NCBI GenBank assembly: GCA_947564265.1
Contig: CANOBK010000005.1
Span: forward strand, 1 to 64,000
DNA length: 64,000 nt
Direction of reading: 5' to 3'
Source: an uncultured Caryophanales bacterium
GTDB taxonomy: Bacteria; Bacillota_I; Bacilli_A; RF39; UBA660
Below the pieces are notes generated by a model. It worked only from the letters and a program-made list of their open reading frames with translations. It made no database searches and was not told where the DNA came from. Below are positions 42,280-51,070 of the stretch, one piece after another (the first letter of the stretch is position 1; each line of letters opens with the position of its first letter). The position numbers were made by a program, and so were the translations under genes.

Positions 42280-42828
42280 ATGCAGGAAGAATATTTTGAT
42301 ATATTAGATGAAAATGGGAACCAAACAAATTTAATAAAGAAAAGAACAGAAGTTCATCGAGATGGAGATTGGCATAAAGCAGTACATATTTGGATTATTA
42401 ACGAAAATGGTGATATTTTACTTCAAAGAAGAGCATCTAATAAAGATATCTATCCGAATATGTTAGATATCTCTTGTGCTGGACATTTAACTACAGGAGA
42501 TGATTCTATTACTGGGGCTTTGAGAGAATTAAAAGAAGAACTGAATTTAGAGATAGAGCCTGAGGAATTAAATTACATCACCACATTAAAAAGAAGTCCC
42601 AAGGATAAGGAATTTATAGATAATGAGTTTGATGATTTATATTTACTAAGAACCACTAAAAAGATAGAAGAACTTACCTATCAAAAAGAAGAAATCTCAG
42701 AAATTTTCTTTGTACCATATAAAGAGTTTAAAAAGATGATAGATAATAAGCAATCAGATTTAGTAATCTATTCGGATGTATATCAAATACTATTTAATTT
42801 GCTAGATGATGAATTTGACAATGAATAA
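42280..42828 (+). CDS. Nudix hydrolase of the isopentenyl-diphosphate isomerase-like group
   Basis: 182 aa. The N-terminus YFDILDENGNQTNLIKKRTE then VHRDGDWHKAVHIWI and ILLQRRASNKDIYPNMLDIS is characteristic of the IDI-like/YfcD Nudix group. The Nudix box GHLTTGDDSITGALRELKEE followed by LNL is intact. In these enzymes the substrate is usually not an isoprenoid but an unidentified diphosphate. GAGGGGAGGG is upstream of the ATG. It is followed by a terminator whose hairpin begins 6 bases after the stop. Confidence 0.87.
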   Translation: MQEEYFDILDENGNQTNLIKKRTEVHRDGDWHKAVHIWIINENGDILLQRRASNKDIYPNMLDISCAGHLTTGDDSITGALRELKEELNLEIEPEELNYITTLKRSPKDKEFIDNEFDDLYLLRTTKKIEELTYQKEEISEIFFVPYKEFKKMIDNKQSDLVIYSDVYQILFNLLDDEFDNE

Positions 42829-42834
42829 CAATTT

Positions 42835-42861
42835 AGACAAGAATAACCTTGTCTTTTTTTC
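42835..42861 (+). terminator. Terminator of the Nudix gene
   Basis: 7-bp stem AGACAAG / CTTGTCT, 6-base loop, T7. Confidence 0.82.
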
Positions 42862-42877
42862 TTTTTCTTGTTATTAT
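42849..42877 (+). promoter_or_regulatory. Promoter of the 174-aa gene
   Basis: TTGTCT (42849-42854), 17-base spacer ending in TGT, TATTAT (42872-42877). Confidence 0.5.
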
Positions 42878-42904
42878 AGTCCGAAAAAGGAGGAGGATAT
42901 TTTT

Positions 42905-43429
42905 ATGTCTACCAAAACAGTTTGTGTTCACAGGTATGTAATACCACCTTTGAATTTGATTCAAAGAAAATACTATTTTCTAATTGCTTCATTATTATTT
43001 GAATATAGAGCAAATGAGTATTATCGAGATGATTTAGAAATATTTGGCTTTAATGAAGCAGAATCAAACATCATCTGTGAAATTTTTCCTGATTTTTATC
43101 AAGATGGTAAAGCTATAAAAACTGAGGATTTTACTTATACTAGATTAGGACAGATGATTTCTATTTTACCAGAAGATAAGAAGGAATTATTAATTGACCA
43201 TATCGTTTTATCTTCGATTGATCAATCATTAGATATAGAAAGCTTATCATATAATTTAAAAATTAAGTTGTATAAAGTAAGAAACAGTATACCGCTTGAA
43301 AATTTTACTAAATTAGATTTTTATCAATTTTTTATTGGACAAGAAAGTACCTTTATAAATAAGTATTACCCTTCAGAAAATGAAAAAAATGAAATTCGTG
43401 CACAATACTCTTTAAAACATAGGAGTTAA
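42905..43429 (+). CDS. Hypothetical protein, 174 aa
   Basis: ATG 42905 with GGAGGAGG upstream; in-frame upstream codons lie before the promoter and are rejected. Not recognised. Helical and soluble, with an aromatic stretch (LIQRKYYFLIASLLFEYRANEYYRDDLEIFG) and PEDKKELLIDHIVLSSIDQ. It has no cysteine motif. The unit appears monocistronic: the following gene has its own promoter. Confidence 0.72.
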   Translation: MSTKTVCVHRYVIPPLNLIQRKYYFLIASLLFEYRANEYYRDDLEIFGFNEAESNIICEIFPDFYQDGKAIKTEDFTYTRLGQMISILPEDKKELLIDHIVLSSIDQSLDIESLSYNLKIKLYKVRNSIPLENFTKLDFYQFFIGQESTFINKYYPSENEKNEIRAQYSLKHRS

Positions 43430-43485
43430 TTTATATAGAAATCCTATGTAATTTTTAAGAAAACAAAAATAAAAATTTTTAGTAC

Positions 43486-43514
43486 TTGAGTTTCCTAACA
43501 AATCAAGATACAAT
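43486..43514 (+). promoter_or_regulatory. Promoter of the YehR-like lipoprotein gene
   Basis: TTGAGT (43486-43491), 17-base spacer, TACAAT (43509-43514). Confidence 0.6.
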
Positions 43515-43537
43515 AATATAAGAAAGGAGTAAGAAAA

Positions 43538-44008
43538 ATGAAGAGAAGACTTAGTATGGTATTCTTAGGACTAGCTGCAATTACTTTAGTAACTGGTTGC
43601 GGGAGTAACGGATCAGAAAAGACATTAACTTGTACAGTTTCTGAAGAACAGGGAGGTATGGTCCAAGAACAAACAATTGCTATGACATTTAAAAATGATA
43701 AAATTAATCGTCTAACAATGGATCTAGATAACAGACTTACTGATAAGAGTTTACAAGATGAATGGGAGCAATTTACTGAATTAATGGATAGTCAAAAAAC
43801 AGAAACAAAAGAAGATGGAATTAGTATGAAAGTAAGTAAAGACGATAAAAATTACTCATATAAAATTACATTAGAAGTTGATTTAAACAAAGCAAAAAAA
43901 GACGATTTAGAAACTTATGGATTATCTGAATTAGTTGGTGATGATAGTACTTTAGAAGACGTTCAAAAATCTGCTGAATCAGATGGATATACTTGCAAAG
44001 TAAAATAA
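43538..44008 (+). CDS. YehR-like (DUF1307) lipoprotein, 156 aa
   Basis: Signal peptide with lipobox L-V-T-G-C (Cys 21), so it is lipid-anchored outside the membrane. The mature part fits the YehR/DUF1307 group: KTLTCTVSEEQGG, IAMTFKNDKINRLTMDLDNR, then SYKITLEVDLNKAK and a final TCKVK strand with a paired Cys. The family has no assigned role. AAAGGAG is 7 bases before the ATG. It has its own promoter and terminator. Confidence 0.83.
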   Translation: MKRRLSMVFLGLAAITLVTGCGSNGSEKTLTCTVSEEQGGMVQEQTIAMTFKNDKINRLTMDLDNRLTDKSLQDEWEQFTELMDSQKTETKEDGISMKVSKDDKNYSYKITLEVDLNKAKKDDLETYGLSELVGDDSTLEDVQKSAESDGYTCKVK

Positions 44009-44023
44009 AAAAATAAAAGTTTT

Positions 44024-44057
44024 ATACCTGTGCTTTAGAAGCATAGGTATTTTTTTG
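44024..44057 (+). terminator. Terminator of the YehR-like gene
   Basis: 12-bp stem ATACCTGTGCTT / AAGCATAGGTAT with one G-T pair, 3-base loop, T7. Confidence 0.88.
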
Positions 44058-44072
44058 TTATTCTAGAATCTA

Positions 44073-44101
44073 TTGACAGAAAGAAGGGGAAGAAGTAGAA
44101 T
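44073..44101 (+). promoter_or_regulatory. Strong promoter with a long leader
   Basis: TTGACA (44073-44078), 17-base spacer, TAGAAT (44096-44101). The next gene starts about 170 bases after the predicted transcript start. Confidence 0.7.
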
Positions 44102-44152
44102 AAAAACAACTTTATAAAAATAAGTAGGTAGTTTGAAAAAGGATTGGTATTG

Positions 44153-44206
44153 ATGGAAAATTTTTGTTCGTTTGTAGTAAGGCTTCTTATATTATTGGAA
44201 AGTTAG
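44153..44206 (+). CDS. Possible 17-codon leader peptide
   Basis: ATG 44153, with AAAAAGGA upstream at a spacing of about 9, reads M-E-N-F-C-S-F-V-V-R-L-L-I-L-L-E-S-stop. It sits in the leader of the 186-aa gene and could be a leader peptide, a small membrane peptide, or chance. Confidence 0.2.
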   Translation: MENFCSFVVRLLILLES

Positions 44207-44278
44207 AACAAAAGAATAATTCCCAATTTGAATAAAATAAATTTGATCAAAGAAAATAAAAAATAAGGAGGGTATTTG

Positions 44279-44839
44279 ATGCTTAACTTAGAATCAAAAG
44301 AGAAATCAGGTAGAGAACAACTAGAGTCTTTGGATAGGCTATTGGAAGAAAAAATAGAAATACGTCATCGATCTTCAATTGATATTACTGATATTCTATC
44401 TTATTATCAGATATTGTTTGAGCGAATGGAAGTACTAAGAGCATTAAATATTGGAACTGAACTAGCTTTACGAGATAGTAACTTAACATTTGACAATCAT
44501 CCAAAAGAGGCTGTATTGCATTATTTAGATATTTTAAATGATCATGATTATCGGATTGACTATCACATATTTTGCGAACTACCACGTAAAAAGATTATAA
44601 ACTATGACCCATGGTCTACAATGGTGACCTTTAGAATTTATAGAGATAGAATTGTGGAACCATTAATCTTGCTTTATCCAGATTTAAAAGAGTATTTAGA
44701 AGATACAAAAAGATTACTTACTCAGGCAATTGATGAGATAGAAAATCGAATTACAATCGTCATTCCTGGAAAGATAAAAATAGAAAAAGAGGGTTCTGAT
44801 GGACATAACAAAAAACTGATTTTAGGAAAGAATTTATAA
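44279..44839 (+). CDS. Hypothetical protein, 186 aa
   Basis: ATG 44279 with AAGGAGGG at 44265-44272. Not recognised: helical, charged, with RSSIDITDILSYYQILFERME and a Lys/Glu-rich end. It has no signal peptide. uvrB starts 47 bp later with no terminator between, so the strong promoter at 44073 may drive both genes. In that case the gene could be linked to repair, but this is only positional evidence. Confidence 0.72.
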   Translation: MLNLESKEKSGREQLESLDRLLEEKIEIRHRSSIDITDILSYYQILFERMEVLRALNIGTELALRDSNLTFDNHPKEAVLHYLDILNDHDYRIDYHIFCELPRKKIINYDPWSTMVTFRIYRDRIVEPLILLYPDLKEYLEDTKRLLTQAIDEIENRITIVIPGKIKIEKEGSDGHNKKLILGKNL

Positions 44840-44886
44840 AAAATTTTATGAAAAGTCATTCTAAATAGAAAAGGAGAGACTAAATT

Positions 44887-46851
44887 ATGTTTCAATTAGT
44901 ATCAAAATATAAACCTAGTGGAGATCAGCCTCAAGCAATTGAAGAATTAGTCCATGGGATTAAAGAAGGAAAAAAACATCAAGTATTATTAGGGGCAACA
45001 GGAACCGGAAAAACATTTACGATTGCGAATATCATTAAAGAGGTTAATAAACCAACATTAATTTTAGCGCATAATAAGACATTAGCAGGACAACTTTACA
45101 GTGAATTTAAAGAATTATTTCCAAATAATAGAGTAGAGTACTTCGTCTCTTACTACGACTATTACCAGCCAGAAGCTTATGTTCCATCAACAGATACTTA
45201 TATTGAGAAAGATTCATCCATCAATGATGAAATCGATGAACTTCGTCACGCCGCAACAAGTGCTTTATTATCGGATGAAAATGTAATTGTTGTAGCGAGT
45301 GTTTCTTGTATCTATGGAATTGGGGAAGTAGAAGAGTATAAAAATAAAATGCTTACTTTATCTGTAGGAGAAGAAATTGATCGAAATAAAGTCTTAGCGA
45401 AACTAGTAGAAATGCAATATGATCGGAATGATTTAGACTTTAAGCGTGGAACCTTTCGAGTGAAGGGGGATGTTTTAGAAATCATTCCAGCCTATCAAAG
45501 TACCAAAGGGTTTCGTATTGAATTTTTTGGAGATGAAATCGATCGAATTAGTGAAATTGATACTTTAACTGGAGTCATTCTTCAGAGTAAAAAGAATTTA
45601 AGTCTTTTTCCAGCGAGTCACTTTGTAACAAGTGATGAAAAGTTAAAAGAAGCGATTAAAAGAATAAAAAGTGAATTACAAGAACGATTAATAGAATTAA
45701 AAAATGATAACAAATTACTCGCAATGGAACGATTAGAACAAAGAACCAATTATGACGTTGAAATGCTAGAAGAAACCGGATTCTGTCATGGGATTGAAAA
45801 CTATTCCAGACATATGTCGCTTCGTGGAGAAGGGGAAACTCCAACAACGCTAATTGATTTCTTTGGGAAAGATTTTCTTCTAGTCATTGATGAATCACAT
45901 GTAACGATTCCACAGGTAAGGGGAATGTATAACGGGGACCGCGCTAGAAAAATGAATTTAGTAGAGTATGGATTCCGTTTGCCTAGTGCCCTAGATAACA
46001 GACCTTTAAAATTTGATGAGTTTGAACAGAAAATTAATCAAGTAATTTATGTATCTGCAACGCCAGGAGACTACGAACTAGAAAAAACATCAAATCATTT
46101 TGTAGAACAGATTATTCGTCCAACGGGATTATTAGATCCAACCATTGAGGTTCGAAAAACAGAAGGACAAATTGATGACTTAATTTATGAAATCAAAGAA
46201 AGAATGGCCAAAAATGAGCGGACATTAATCACAACCTTAACAATTCGAATGGCAGAAGAGTTAACTAATTATTTAAAAGATATTGATATCAAAGTAGCGT
46301 ATCTTCATAGTGAGGTTAAAACATTAGAGAGAATGAAAATCATTAGAGATCTTCGTCTTGGGAAGTACGACTGTATTGTCGGAATCAACCTATTAAGAGA
46401 AGGAATCGATATTCCAGAAGTGAGTCTTATTGCAATATTAGATGCTGATAAAGAAGGATTCTTAAGAAGTGAGAGAAGTTTGATTCAAACGATTGGAAGA
46501 TGTGCTAGAAATGCAAGCGGTCATTGTATTATGTATGGGGATAAAATTACTGATAGTATGAAAAAAGCAATTGACGAAACGGCTCGTCGTCGTAGTATCC
46601 AAGAGAAATATAATCTAGAACATGGAATTGTTCCACAAACAATTGAAAAAGAAATCCGTGATTTAATTTCTAATATCGATGAAGATAGCGATAAGAAGAC
46701 CAAGAAGCCTACAAAGCAGGATAAAAAAGAAATGATTCAAACGATTGAAAATATCGAAGAAGAAATGAAAAAAGCAGCGAAAGATCTCGATTTTGAAAGA
46801 GCGATGGAGCTAAGAGACCTATTATTTGAAATGAAAGCAAGTATCGAGTAA
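44887..46851 (+). CDS. uvrB: Excinuclease ABC subunit B
   Basis: UvrB receives damaged DNA from UvrA and positions UvrC for incision. 654 aa with Walker [11 protein letters not shown], the damage-probing beta-hairpin [29 protein letters not shown] (motif II), motifs V and VI ([23 protein letters not shown]), and the C-terminal UVR domain ([24 protein letters not shown]) that binds UvrC. AAAGGAGAG is upstream. In Bacillus uvrA follows directly; here a radical SAM gene and five or six unknown genes intervene. Confidence 0.98.
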   Translation: MFQLVSKYKPSGDQPQAIEELVHGIKEGKKHQVLLGATGTGKTFTIANIIKEVNKPTLILAHNKTLAGQLYSEFKELFPNNRVEYFVSYYDYYQPEAYVPSTDTYIEKDSSINDEIDELRHAATSALLSDENVIVVASVSCIYGIGEVEEYKNKMLTLSVGEEIDRNKVLAKLVEMQYDRNDLDFKRGTFRVKGDVLEIIPAYQSTKGFRIEFFGDEIDRISEIDTLTGVILQSKKNLSLFPASHFVTSDEKLKEAIKRIKSELQERLIELKNDNKLLAMERLEQRTNYDVEMLEETGFCHGIENYSRHMSLRGEGETPTTLIDFFGKDFLLVIDESHVTIPQVRGMYNGDRARKMNLVEYGFRLPSALDNRPLKFDEFEQKINQVIYVSATPGDYELEKTSNHFVEQIIRPTGLLDPTIEVRKTEGQIDDLIYEIKERMAKNERTLITTLTIRMAEELTNYLKDIDIKVAYLHSEVKTLERMKIIRDLRLGKYDCIVGINLLREGIDIPEVSLIAILDADKEGFLRSERSLIQTIGRCARNASGHCIMYGDKITDSMKKAIDETARRRSIQEKYNLEHGIVPQTIEKEIRDLISNIDEDSDKKTKKPTKQDKKEMIQTIENIEEEMKKAAKDLDFERAMELRDLLFEMKASIE

Positions 46852-46855
46852 AAAT

Positions 46856-47707
46856 ATGAAAAAAAGATTCAAAAGAATTTATATTGAAATTCTAAATACC
46901 TGTAATTTATCCTGTTCCTTTTGTACAAAGACAAAAAGAAAGAAAAGAATCATGACAGTAGAGGAATTTGAAGAAATTTTAAAAAAAATCGATTCCTACA
47001 CAGACTATATTTACCTTCATGTAAAAGGAGAACCTCTCCTTCATCCAAAACTCAAAGAGATTTTATCCCTTGCCGAAAAGTATCATAAAAAAGTAACCAT
47101 TACAACTAATGGAACTCTTCTAAAAGAAAAATTAGAATTTCTAAAAAACTCCTGTATCCGCCAAATAAATCTTTCTTTACATAGTGAAAATCAAAAGAAA
47201 AATTATTTGGAAGATATCTTTGATTGTGTAGAAACACTACCGAAAACAACTCAGATTGTTTATCGCTTTTGGACTTTAAAAGATAATAAGCTAGATGAAA
47301 AATCCACAGATATTGTGAATAAAATCATTTCTTATTATGGTTTATCAACAGAAATAGTGGATAAAATTTTAACGGAAGAGAATATCAAAATCAGAGAAAA
47401 TATTTATGTGAATAAAGCGAATGAATTTCTTTGGCCTAAGCTTGATAATTGTTATTATGAAGAAACGGGTTATTGTCATGCGTTAAAAGATCAACTTGCG
47501 ATATTAGTAGATGGTACGATTATTCCTTGCTGCCTAGATGGAGAAGGTATAATCAATTTAGGAAATATCTACAAAGAAAATCTGGAATCTATTTTAGAAG
47601 ATGATAGGGTATTACAGATGATGAAAGGATTTAGAAGCCGTATAGTAACAGAGGAGTTGTGTAAGCATTGTAATTTTAAAGAGAAGTTTAACCGTCACGA
47701 AAAATAG
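46856..47707 (+). CDS. Radical SAM/SPASM protein, 283 aa
   Basis: Radical SAM cluster motif CNLSCSFC near the N-terminus (C16, C20, C23) in the context YIEILNTCNLSCSFCTKTKR, then YLHVKGEPLLHPKLKEIL and TITTNGTLLKEKLEFL. The C-terminal part has DGTIIPCCLDGEGIINLGNI and LCKHC, a SPASM-type auxiliary cluster site. SPASM enzymes modify peptides or proteins; no precursor peptide gene is obvious next to it. It starts 4 bp after uvrB without a ribosome site of its own, so it is probably translationally coupled. Confidence 0.9.
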   Translation: MKKRFKRIYIEILNTCNLSCSFCTKTKRKKRIMTVEEFEEILKKIDSYTDYIYLHVKGEPLLHPKLKEILSLAEKYHKKVTITTNGTLLKEKLEFLKNSCIRQINLSLHSENQKKNYLEDIFDCVETLPKTTQIVYRFWTLKDNKLDEKSTDIVNKIISYYGLSTEIVDKILTEENIKIRENIYVNKANEFLWPKLDNCYYEETGYCHALKDQLAILVDGTIIPCCLDGEGIINLGNIYKENLESILEDDRVLQMMKGFRSRIVTEELCKHCNFKEKFNRHEK

Positions 47708-47816
47708 GTACGAAAAATAAATTTCTTTGATATTTATTGTCTAATGATGTTAAATAAAAAGATTCCTCTGTGAGAATTAGAAAATCCATAGTATACTTAA
47801 AAAAAGGAGTGAAACT

Positions 47817-48719
47817 ATGGATAAAACAATTTTAGAACAGTTAAAGGCCTATTTCTTAGAACTAGATAAAAAAAGAAAATTTAATCGTCTTCAGGATAGT
47901 TTAAAATACGCGATTAAAAGTTTAGATGCTGAAACAGTGAAGCAACTTTTAGAGAGTGGTGCGAGTATTGAACTCATAGAACAGGAAGAATCTACACTTG
48001 GGATAGCAGCAGATGAATATTATTCTAAGTTGTATGAAGTTCTAAATCAACATCGAAAAGAGAATCATAAACAAATAGATTTAGGTACTTATCATTGGCA
48101 AATTATAGAACAAGGAAAAGACGAATTAGAACTAGAATTGAATACCAAAATGGCAGAGATAACAAAAAAACTATTAGCAGTATCAGAAGTTCTATATCAA
48201 TATGGCGCTAACATTAATCACAATACCTACTTAGGATATAAAGATCAAGGAATGTTAATGGATATAATTTCTGAGAAAAGAGAGATTGTAAAAATTGCTT
48301 CTGTATTTGAAAGAATGTGTGCTGGCGTAATTGGGTTTAGTAAAGATATCGAAGTATTAGAATGGATTGCTAATAAACCTGATTTTGATATTACTAAGTT
48401 AGAGGATAGCAATGTTGTTACTAATTTTCTTTATATGAATTGCCCAGAATCTATACAGGGATTACAACTAGTATCAGAAAAAGGACTTCGTTTGAAGGAA
48501 TCAGAAGTATATGGAATTAAATTTAATGCTTTAATTGATTGCTTGATTCATCAGGATATAGATTATCGTCAAGAAAAATTTAATATCTTATGGAAAATGG
48601 CGACGGAAAGTCAGAAAAATAATCTCGTAGAAAACTTTAATACCGATACAATTGAACTTCCAGGAGAAGCTAGAAAAACTGAAACGGATTCTGTTACAGA
48701 ATCTCCTAAAAACAGATAA
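47817..48719 (+). CDS. Ankyrin-like repeat protein, 300 aa
   Basis: The N-terminal region has an ankyrin-like unit (LKYAIKSLDAETVKQLLESG then ASIELIEQEESTLGIAADE), and a second in VSEVLYQYGANINHNTYLGYKDQG. The middle and C-terminus are helical and less clear. It has no signal peptide, so a cytoplasmic protein-binding role is likely. AAAAAAGGAG lies 8 bases upstream. TATACT at 47792-47797 may be its -10. A terminator follows at 48742-48768. No enzyme motif is seen. Confidence 0.65.
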   Translation: MDKTILEQLKAYFLELDKKRKFNRLQDSLKYAIKSLDAETVKQLLESGASIELIEQEESTLGIAADEYYSKLYEVLNQHRKENHKQIDLGTYHWQIIEQGKDELELELNTKMAEITKKLLAVSEVLYQYGANINHNTYLGYKDQGMLMDIISEKREIVKIASVFERMCAGVIGFSKDIEVLEWIANKPDFDITKLEDSNVVTNFLYMNCPESIQGLQLVSEKGLRLKESEVYGIKFNALIDCLIHQDIDYRQEKFNILWKMATESQKNNLVENFNTDTIELPGEARKTETDSVTESPKNR

Positions 48720-48741
48720 TAAAAGATAAAAAATAGGGAGG

Positions 48742-48768
48742 AGGAAGCAAGATAGGCTTCCTTTTTTA
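48742..48768 (+). terminator. Terminator of the ankyrin-like gene
   Basis: 7-bp stem AGGAAGC / GCTTCCT, 7-base loop, T run. Confidence 0.8.
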
Positions 48769-48797
48769 TTGACAAAAAACATTTTTTTTAGTATAAT
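48769..48797 (+). promoter_or_regulatory. Perfect sigma-A promoter P1
   Basis: TTGACA (48769-48774), 17-base spacer, TATAAT (48792-48797). The spacer has A-tract then T-tract and matches the spacer at 49484 closely. Confidence 0.85.
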
Positions 48798-48827
48798 ATG
48801 CACGAATTTCAATTAAGGGGGATTTTT

Positions 48828-49427
48828 ATGAGATGTTTTGATGACGATAGAGATTTGGATGAAAAATATGACGCGTTATTATGGGATTATCAAGAACAAT
48901 CTATGAAGTTATTAGAACTTTTAATAGAGAAAAATATTCAAGCAAGAGATTCTTTTTCTATAGGAAGTAGGGAACGAAGATCTTTAAACTACGATGAAAT
49001 CTTAAAACAAGCACTAGAGTTTGCACAAGATGGGATCAATGAAGAAGCAACAATTGATCGCATCATTGCGCCTACTTTGACGGATGCTTATAACATTTAT
49101 GATTATTATCCAACGGATCAATTTCATTATGAAAATGGAAGTACAGGGGAAGAAAATGTGTTAAAATTAACTCGTTTTTTGAAAGAAGTAAGAGAAGAAA
49201 AATTTCCACAACTTCGAAAAGGAATTATAAAAGTTACTACGGCTGGGTCAATTAAAATCAATGTGCCTGGATTCCTAGCTGTTGATTGTTCTAGAAAGTT
49301 CAATTTACAGCACTTTGTGGAAAAACACTATGACGAGATATCACCAATTCTTCGTGAACAATTAGAGAAGAAAGTGGCAAAAAAAGAAGAATCAAAAAAG
49401 AAATATAAACAATATCCAAAGCGTTAA
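48828..49427 (+). CDS. Hypothetical protein, 199 aa
   Basis: ATG 48828 with AAGGGGG upstream; the in-frame ATG at 48798 would lie before the transcript start. Not recognised. The N-terminal 70 residues are helical (YDALLWDYQEQSMKLLELLIEK), the middle is Tyr-rich (YNIYDYYPTDQFHYENG), and the C-terminus is a Lys tail (KKKYKQYPKR). No signal peptide. Strong promoter and terminator suggest high expression. Confidence 0.72.
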   Translation: MRCFDDDRDLDEKYDALLWDYQEQSMKLLELLIEKNIQARDSFSIGSRERRSLNYDEILKQALEFAQDGINEEATIDRIIAPTLTDAYNIYDYYPTDQFHYENGSTGEENVLKLTRFLKEVREEKFPQLRKGIIKVTTAGSIKINVPGFLAVDCSRKFNLQHFVEKHYDEISPILREQLEKKVAKKEESKKKYKQYPKR

Positions 49428-49437
49428 TCCAGCAAGG

Positions 49438-49468
49438 CAGGGTTCCATTAAGGGAGTCCTGTTTTTTC
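49438..49468 (+). terminator. Terminator of the 199-aa gene
   Basis: 9-bp stem CAGGGTTCC / GGAGTCCTG with two G-T pairs, 6-base loop, T6. Confidence 0.8.
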
Positions 49469-49477
49469 TTGAAACTA

Positions 49478-49506
49478 TTGACAAAAAACAGTTTTTTCTG
49501 TATAAT
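49478..49506 (+). promoter_or_regulatory. Perfect sigma-A promoter P2
   Basis: TTGACA (49478-49483), 17-base spacer, TATAAT (49501-49506). It is nearly identical to P1 over the whole element. Confidence 0.85.
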
Positions 49507-49545
49507 AACCCTCGAAATTGATTGGGAAAAAGGAGGAAGAATTGT

Positions 49546-49893
49546 ATGTTAAATTTAAAACTACCAAGTTACTTTGATACAGAAAAGATTTTCTTTGGTT
49601 TTGTTGATACAGTGAATCCAAATGCGAGTACCAGTGAAAATCAAATTGTACCTAAAGTTGTAATACTTGAAAAAAAATCAAAAGCAAAAAATGCAAAACT
49701 AGAACCAATTAAAACTTATGAGTACCATAATATCAATAAAGTAATACCATTAGCTTCTTACATGAAAGACAAAGAAATTGGTTGGTTAATCAGTAGTGAT
49801 AAAGTAGAAAAGATAATCGAAAGAACTGGCTTAGAAGAGGCAAAGGTATTAGATACACAAAAACATGAGAAAGTATTAAAGAAAGCTGCTTAG
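49546..49893 (+). CDS. Hypothetical protein, 115 aa
   Basis: ATG 49546 with AAGGAGGAAG upstream (a TTG start at 49522 would precede the ribosome site). Not recognised: small, basic, with FGFVDTVNPNASTSENQIVP and IPLASYMKDKEIGWLISSDKV. It has no signal peptide. Its stop codon falls in the terminator hairpin at 49882-49909. Confidence 0.7.
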   Translation: MLNLKLPSYFDTEKIFFGFVDTVNPNASTSENQIVPKVVILEKKSKAKNAKLEPIKTYEYHNINKVIPLASYMKDKEIGWLISSDKVEKIIERTGLEEAKVLDTQKHEKVLKKAA

Positions 49894-49909
49894 TAAGTAG
49901 CTTTTTTTC
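49882..49909 (+). terminator. Terminator of the 115-aa gene
   Basis: Stem AAAGCTGCTT / AAGTAGCTTT with one G-T pair, 3-base loop, T6. Confidence 0.85.
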
Positions 49910-49944
49910 TTGACATAATTGACGTTTCGTTTTTACACGTTTTA

Positions 49945-49974
49945 TTGACAGAAAGTAGAAAAACAAAGTAAGAT
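49945..49974 (+). promoter_or_regulatory. Promoter of the 221-aa gene
   Basis: TTGACA (49945-49950), 18-base spacer, TAAGAT (49969-49974). A second TTGACA at 49910-49915 has no good -10. Confidence 0.55.
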
Positions 49975-49998
49975 TGAGTTAATAGAGGAGGGGTAAGC

Positions 49999-50664
49999 AT
50001 GTTTGAAGCGAGCCAAATACTAACACAGGAATATGTAAAAAGAGTATTATTGGACGATATCGATCGTTTAGCCTTTTTAAATTTAGTAGCACCTTATAGA
50101 AAGGATCGAATAGTAGACTTTGAGAAAATGAAACAAGATGGAATTATGGATGAATACAATTTGCTTGCCTATCTTACAACAGCATCTTCTTTAAAAAAGG
50201 GAGTTTTAGAATCTGTGATTGCAGAACATAGCCATAATCCAGAAAAAAAGGAAGAAGCAGATAAACAGGTTGAAAAACAATTAAGTAGAATTAAAAAACT
50301 CCAAGAAAAGACCGTTTTAGGAACACAGAGTGGTGGTTTTATCGATGAATTAGAACTATCCGAAAGTGGCGGATCTCACCAAAGTAGTATTATGGTTGGA
50401 GATTCTACTCTTGATACGAGTAATCAATCCGTAGAAGAGCAAATTTCTACCTATAAAAATGGAATCAAAATGATTCTATTAGGAAAAATGGGAAAAAGTG
50501 ACGAGAAACTTGGAGAACAAGGAATGACTACTGTTTGTAGTACCGTTCAGGAAAGACAACCAATTATTAAAGAAGTAATAGAAGAAGAAGTAAAAGCCAA
50601 AGCAGCTTCTGAGAATAAAAACAAAGACTCTAATAATTATCAGAAAATATTGACACAAGAATAA
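49999..50664 (+). CDS. Hypothetical protein, 221 aa, with a long charged/low-complexity C-terminus
   Basis: Not recognised. The first 70 residues are a compact helical region (LTQEYVKRVLLDDIDRLAFL), then a coiled coil (EEADKQVEKQLSRIKKLQEK), then a Ser/Gly-rich stretch (SGGFIDELELSESGGSHQSS) and a Lys/Ala tail. No signal peptide. GAGGAGGGG is upstream. The gene is the third of the strongly promoted small genes and ends at a clean terminator. Confidence 0.72.
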   Translation: MFEASQILTQEYVKRVLLDDIDRLAFLNLVAPYRKDRIVDFEKMKQDGIMDEYNLLAYLTTASSLKKGVLESVIAEHSHNPEKKEEADKQVEKQLSRIKKLQEKTVLGTQSGGFIDELELSESGGSHQSSIMVGDSTLDTSNQSVEEQISTYKNGIKMILLGKMGKSDEKLGEQGMTTVCSTVQERQPIIKEVIEEEVKAKAASENKNKDSNNYQKILTQE

Positions 50665-50671
50665 AAGTAAT

Positions 50672-50694
50672 AAGCTCCAAAAGGAGCTTTTTTC
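50672..50694 (+). terminator. Terminator of the 221-aa gene
   Basis: Perfect 7-bp stem AAGCTCC / GGAGCTT, 4-base loop, T6. Confidence 0.87.
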
Positions 50695-50794
50695 ATGACT
50701 TTTTTTCTAGGTTTGTCTATTTTCGTATAAGAATCTCTATATTTCTTGCTTTTTTTTGGAAATTTGTATACTTAAAAATAAGAGATATGCTACT

Positions 50795-51070
50795 ATGGAT
50801 GCTTTAGAGAGAAGATATAAAGTTAGAGCAAAGAAAAAATACCAAAAAGAATTAGAAAAAAGTCAGAAAACTATTATATGGAATATTATAGTGCTGGGTT
50901 TAAATGCCATTGCCGTTTGTATAAATCCAATTCATCTCGCTATTTTACCTAAACTGTTAATTGATTTAGTTAGTAATATACGAAGTAAAACAGTATTAGA
51001 AGTAAATATTGAAACAATTACTGAACAATTAGAAAAAAATAACCAAGAAAGTGTAGGTAAACGCCGATGA
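50795..51070 (+). CDS. Small membrane protein, 91 aa
   Basis: ATG 50795 is used; TTG 50756 would lie upstream of the likely -10 (TATACT 50767-50772). The N-terminus is a charged helix (LERRYKVRAKKKYQKELEKSQ), followed by one long or two short membrane segments (IIWNIIVLGLNAIAVCIN and HLAILPKLLIDLV) and a charged C-terminus. The ribosome site is weak. Its stop overlaps the next start (ATGA), so the two small genes are coupled. The function is unknown. Confidence 0.6.
   Translation: MDALERRYKVRAKKKYQKELEKSQKTIIWNIIVLGLNAIAVCINPIHLAILPKLLIDLVSNIRSKTVLEVNIETITEQLEKNNQESVGKRR

Noticed and set aside
44153..44278. SOS box half-site GTTCG in the leader upstream of uvrB
   Set aside because: Only a half-site is present (TTTTTGTTCG) with no matching CGAAC at the required spacing.
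48798..48827. Longer N-terminus for the 199-aa protein
   Set aside because: The in-frame ATG at 48798 lies 1 base after the -10 box, before transcription can begin.
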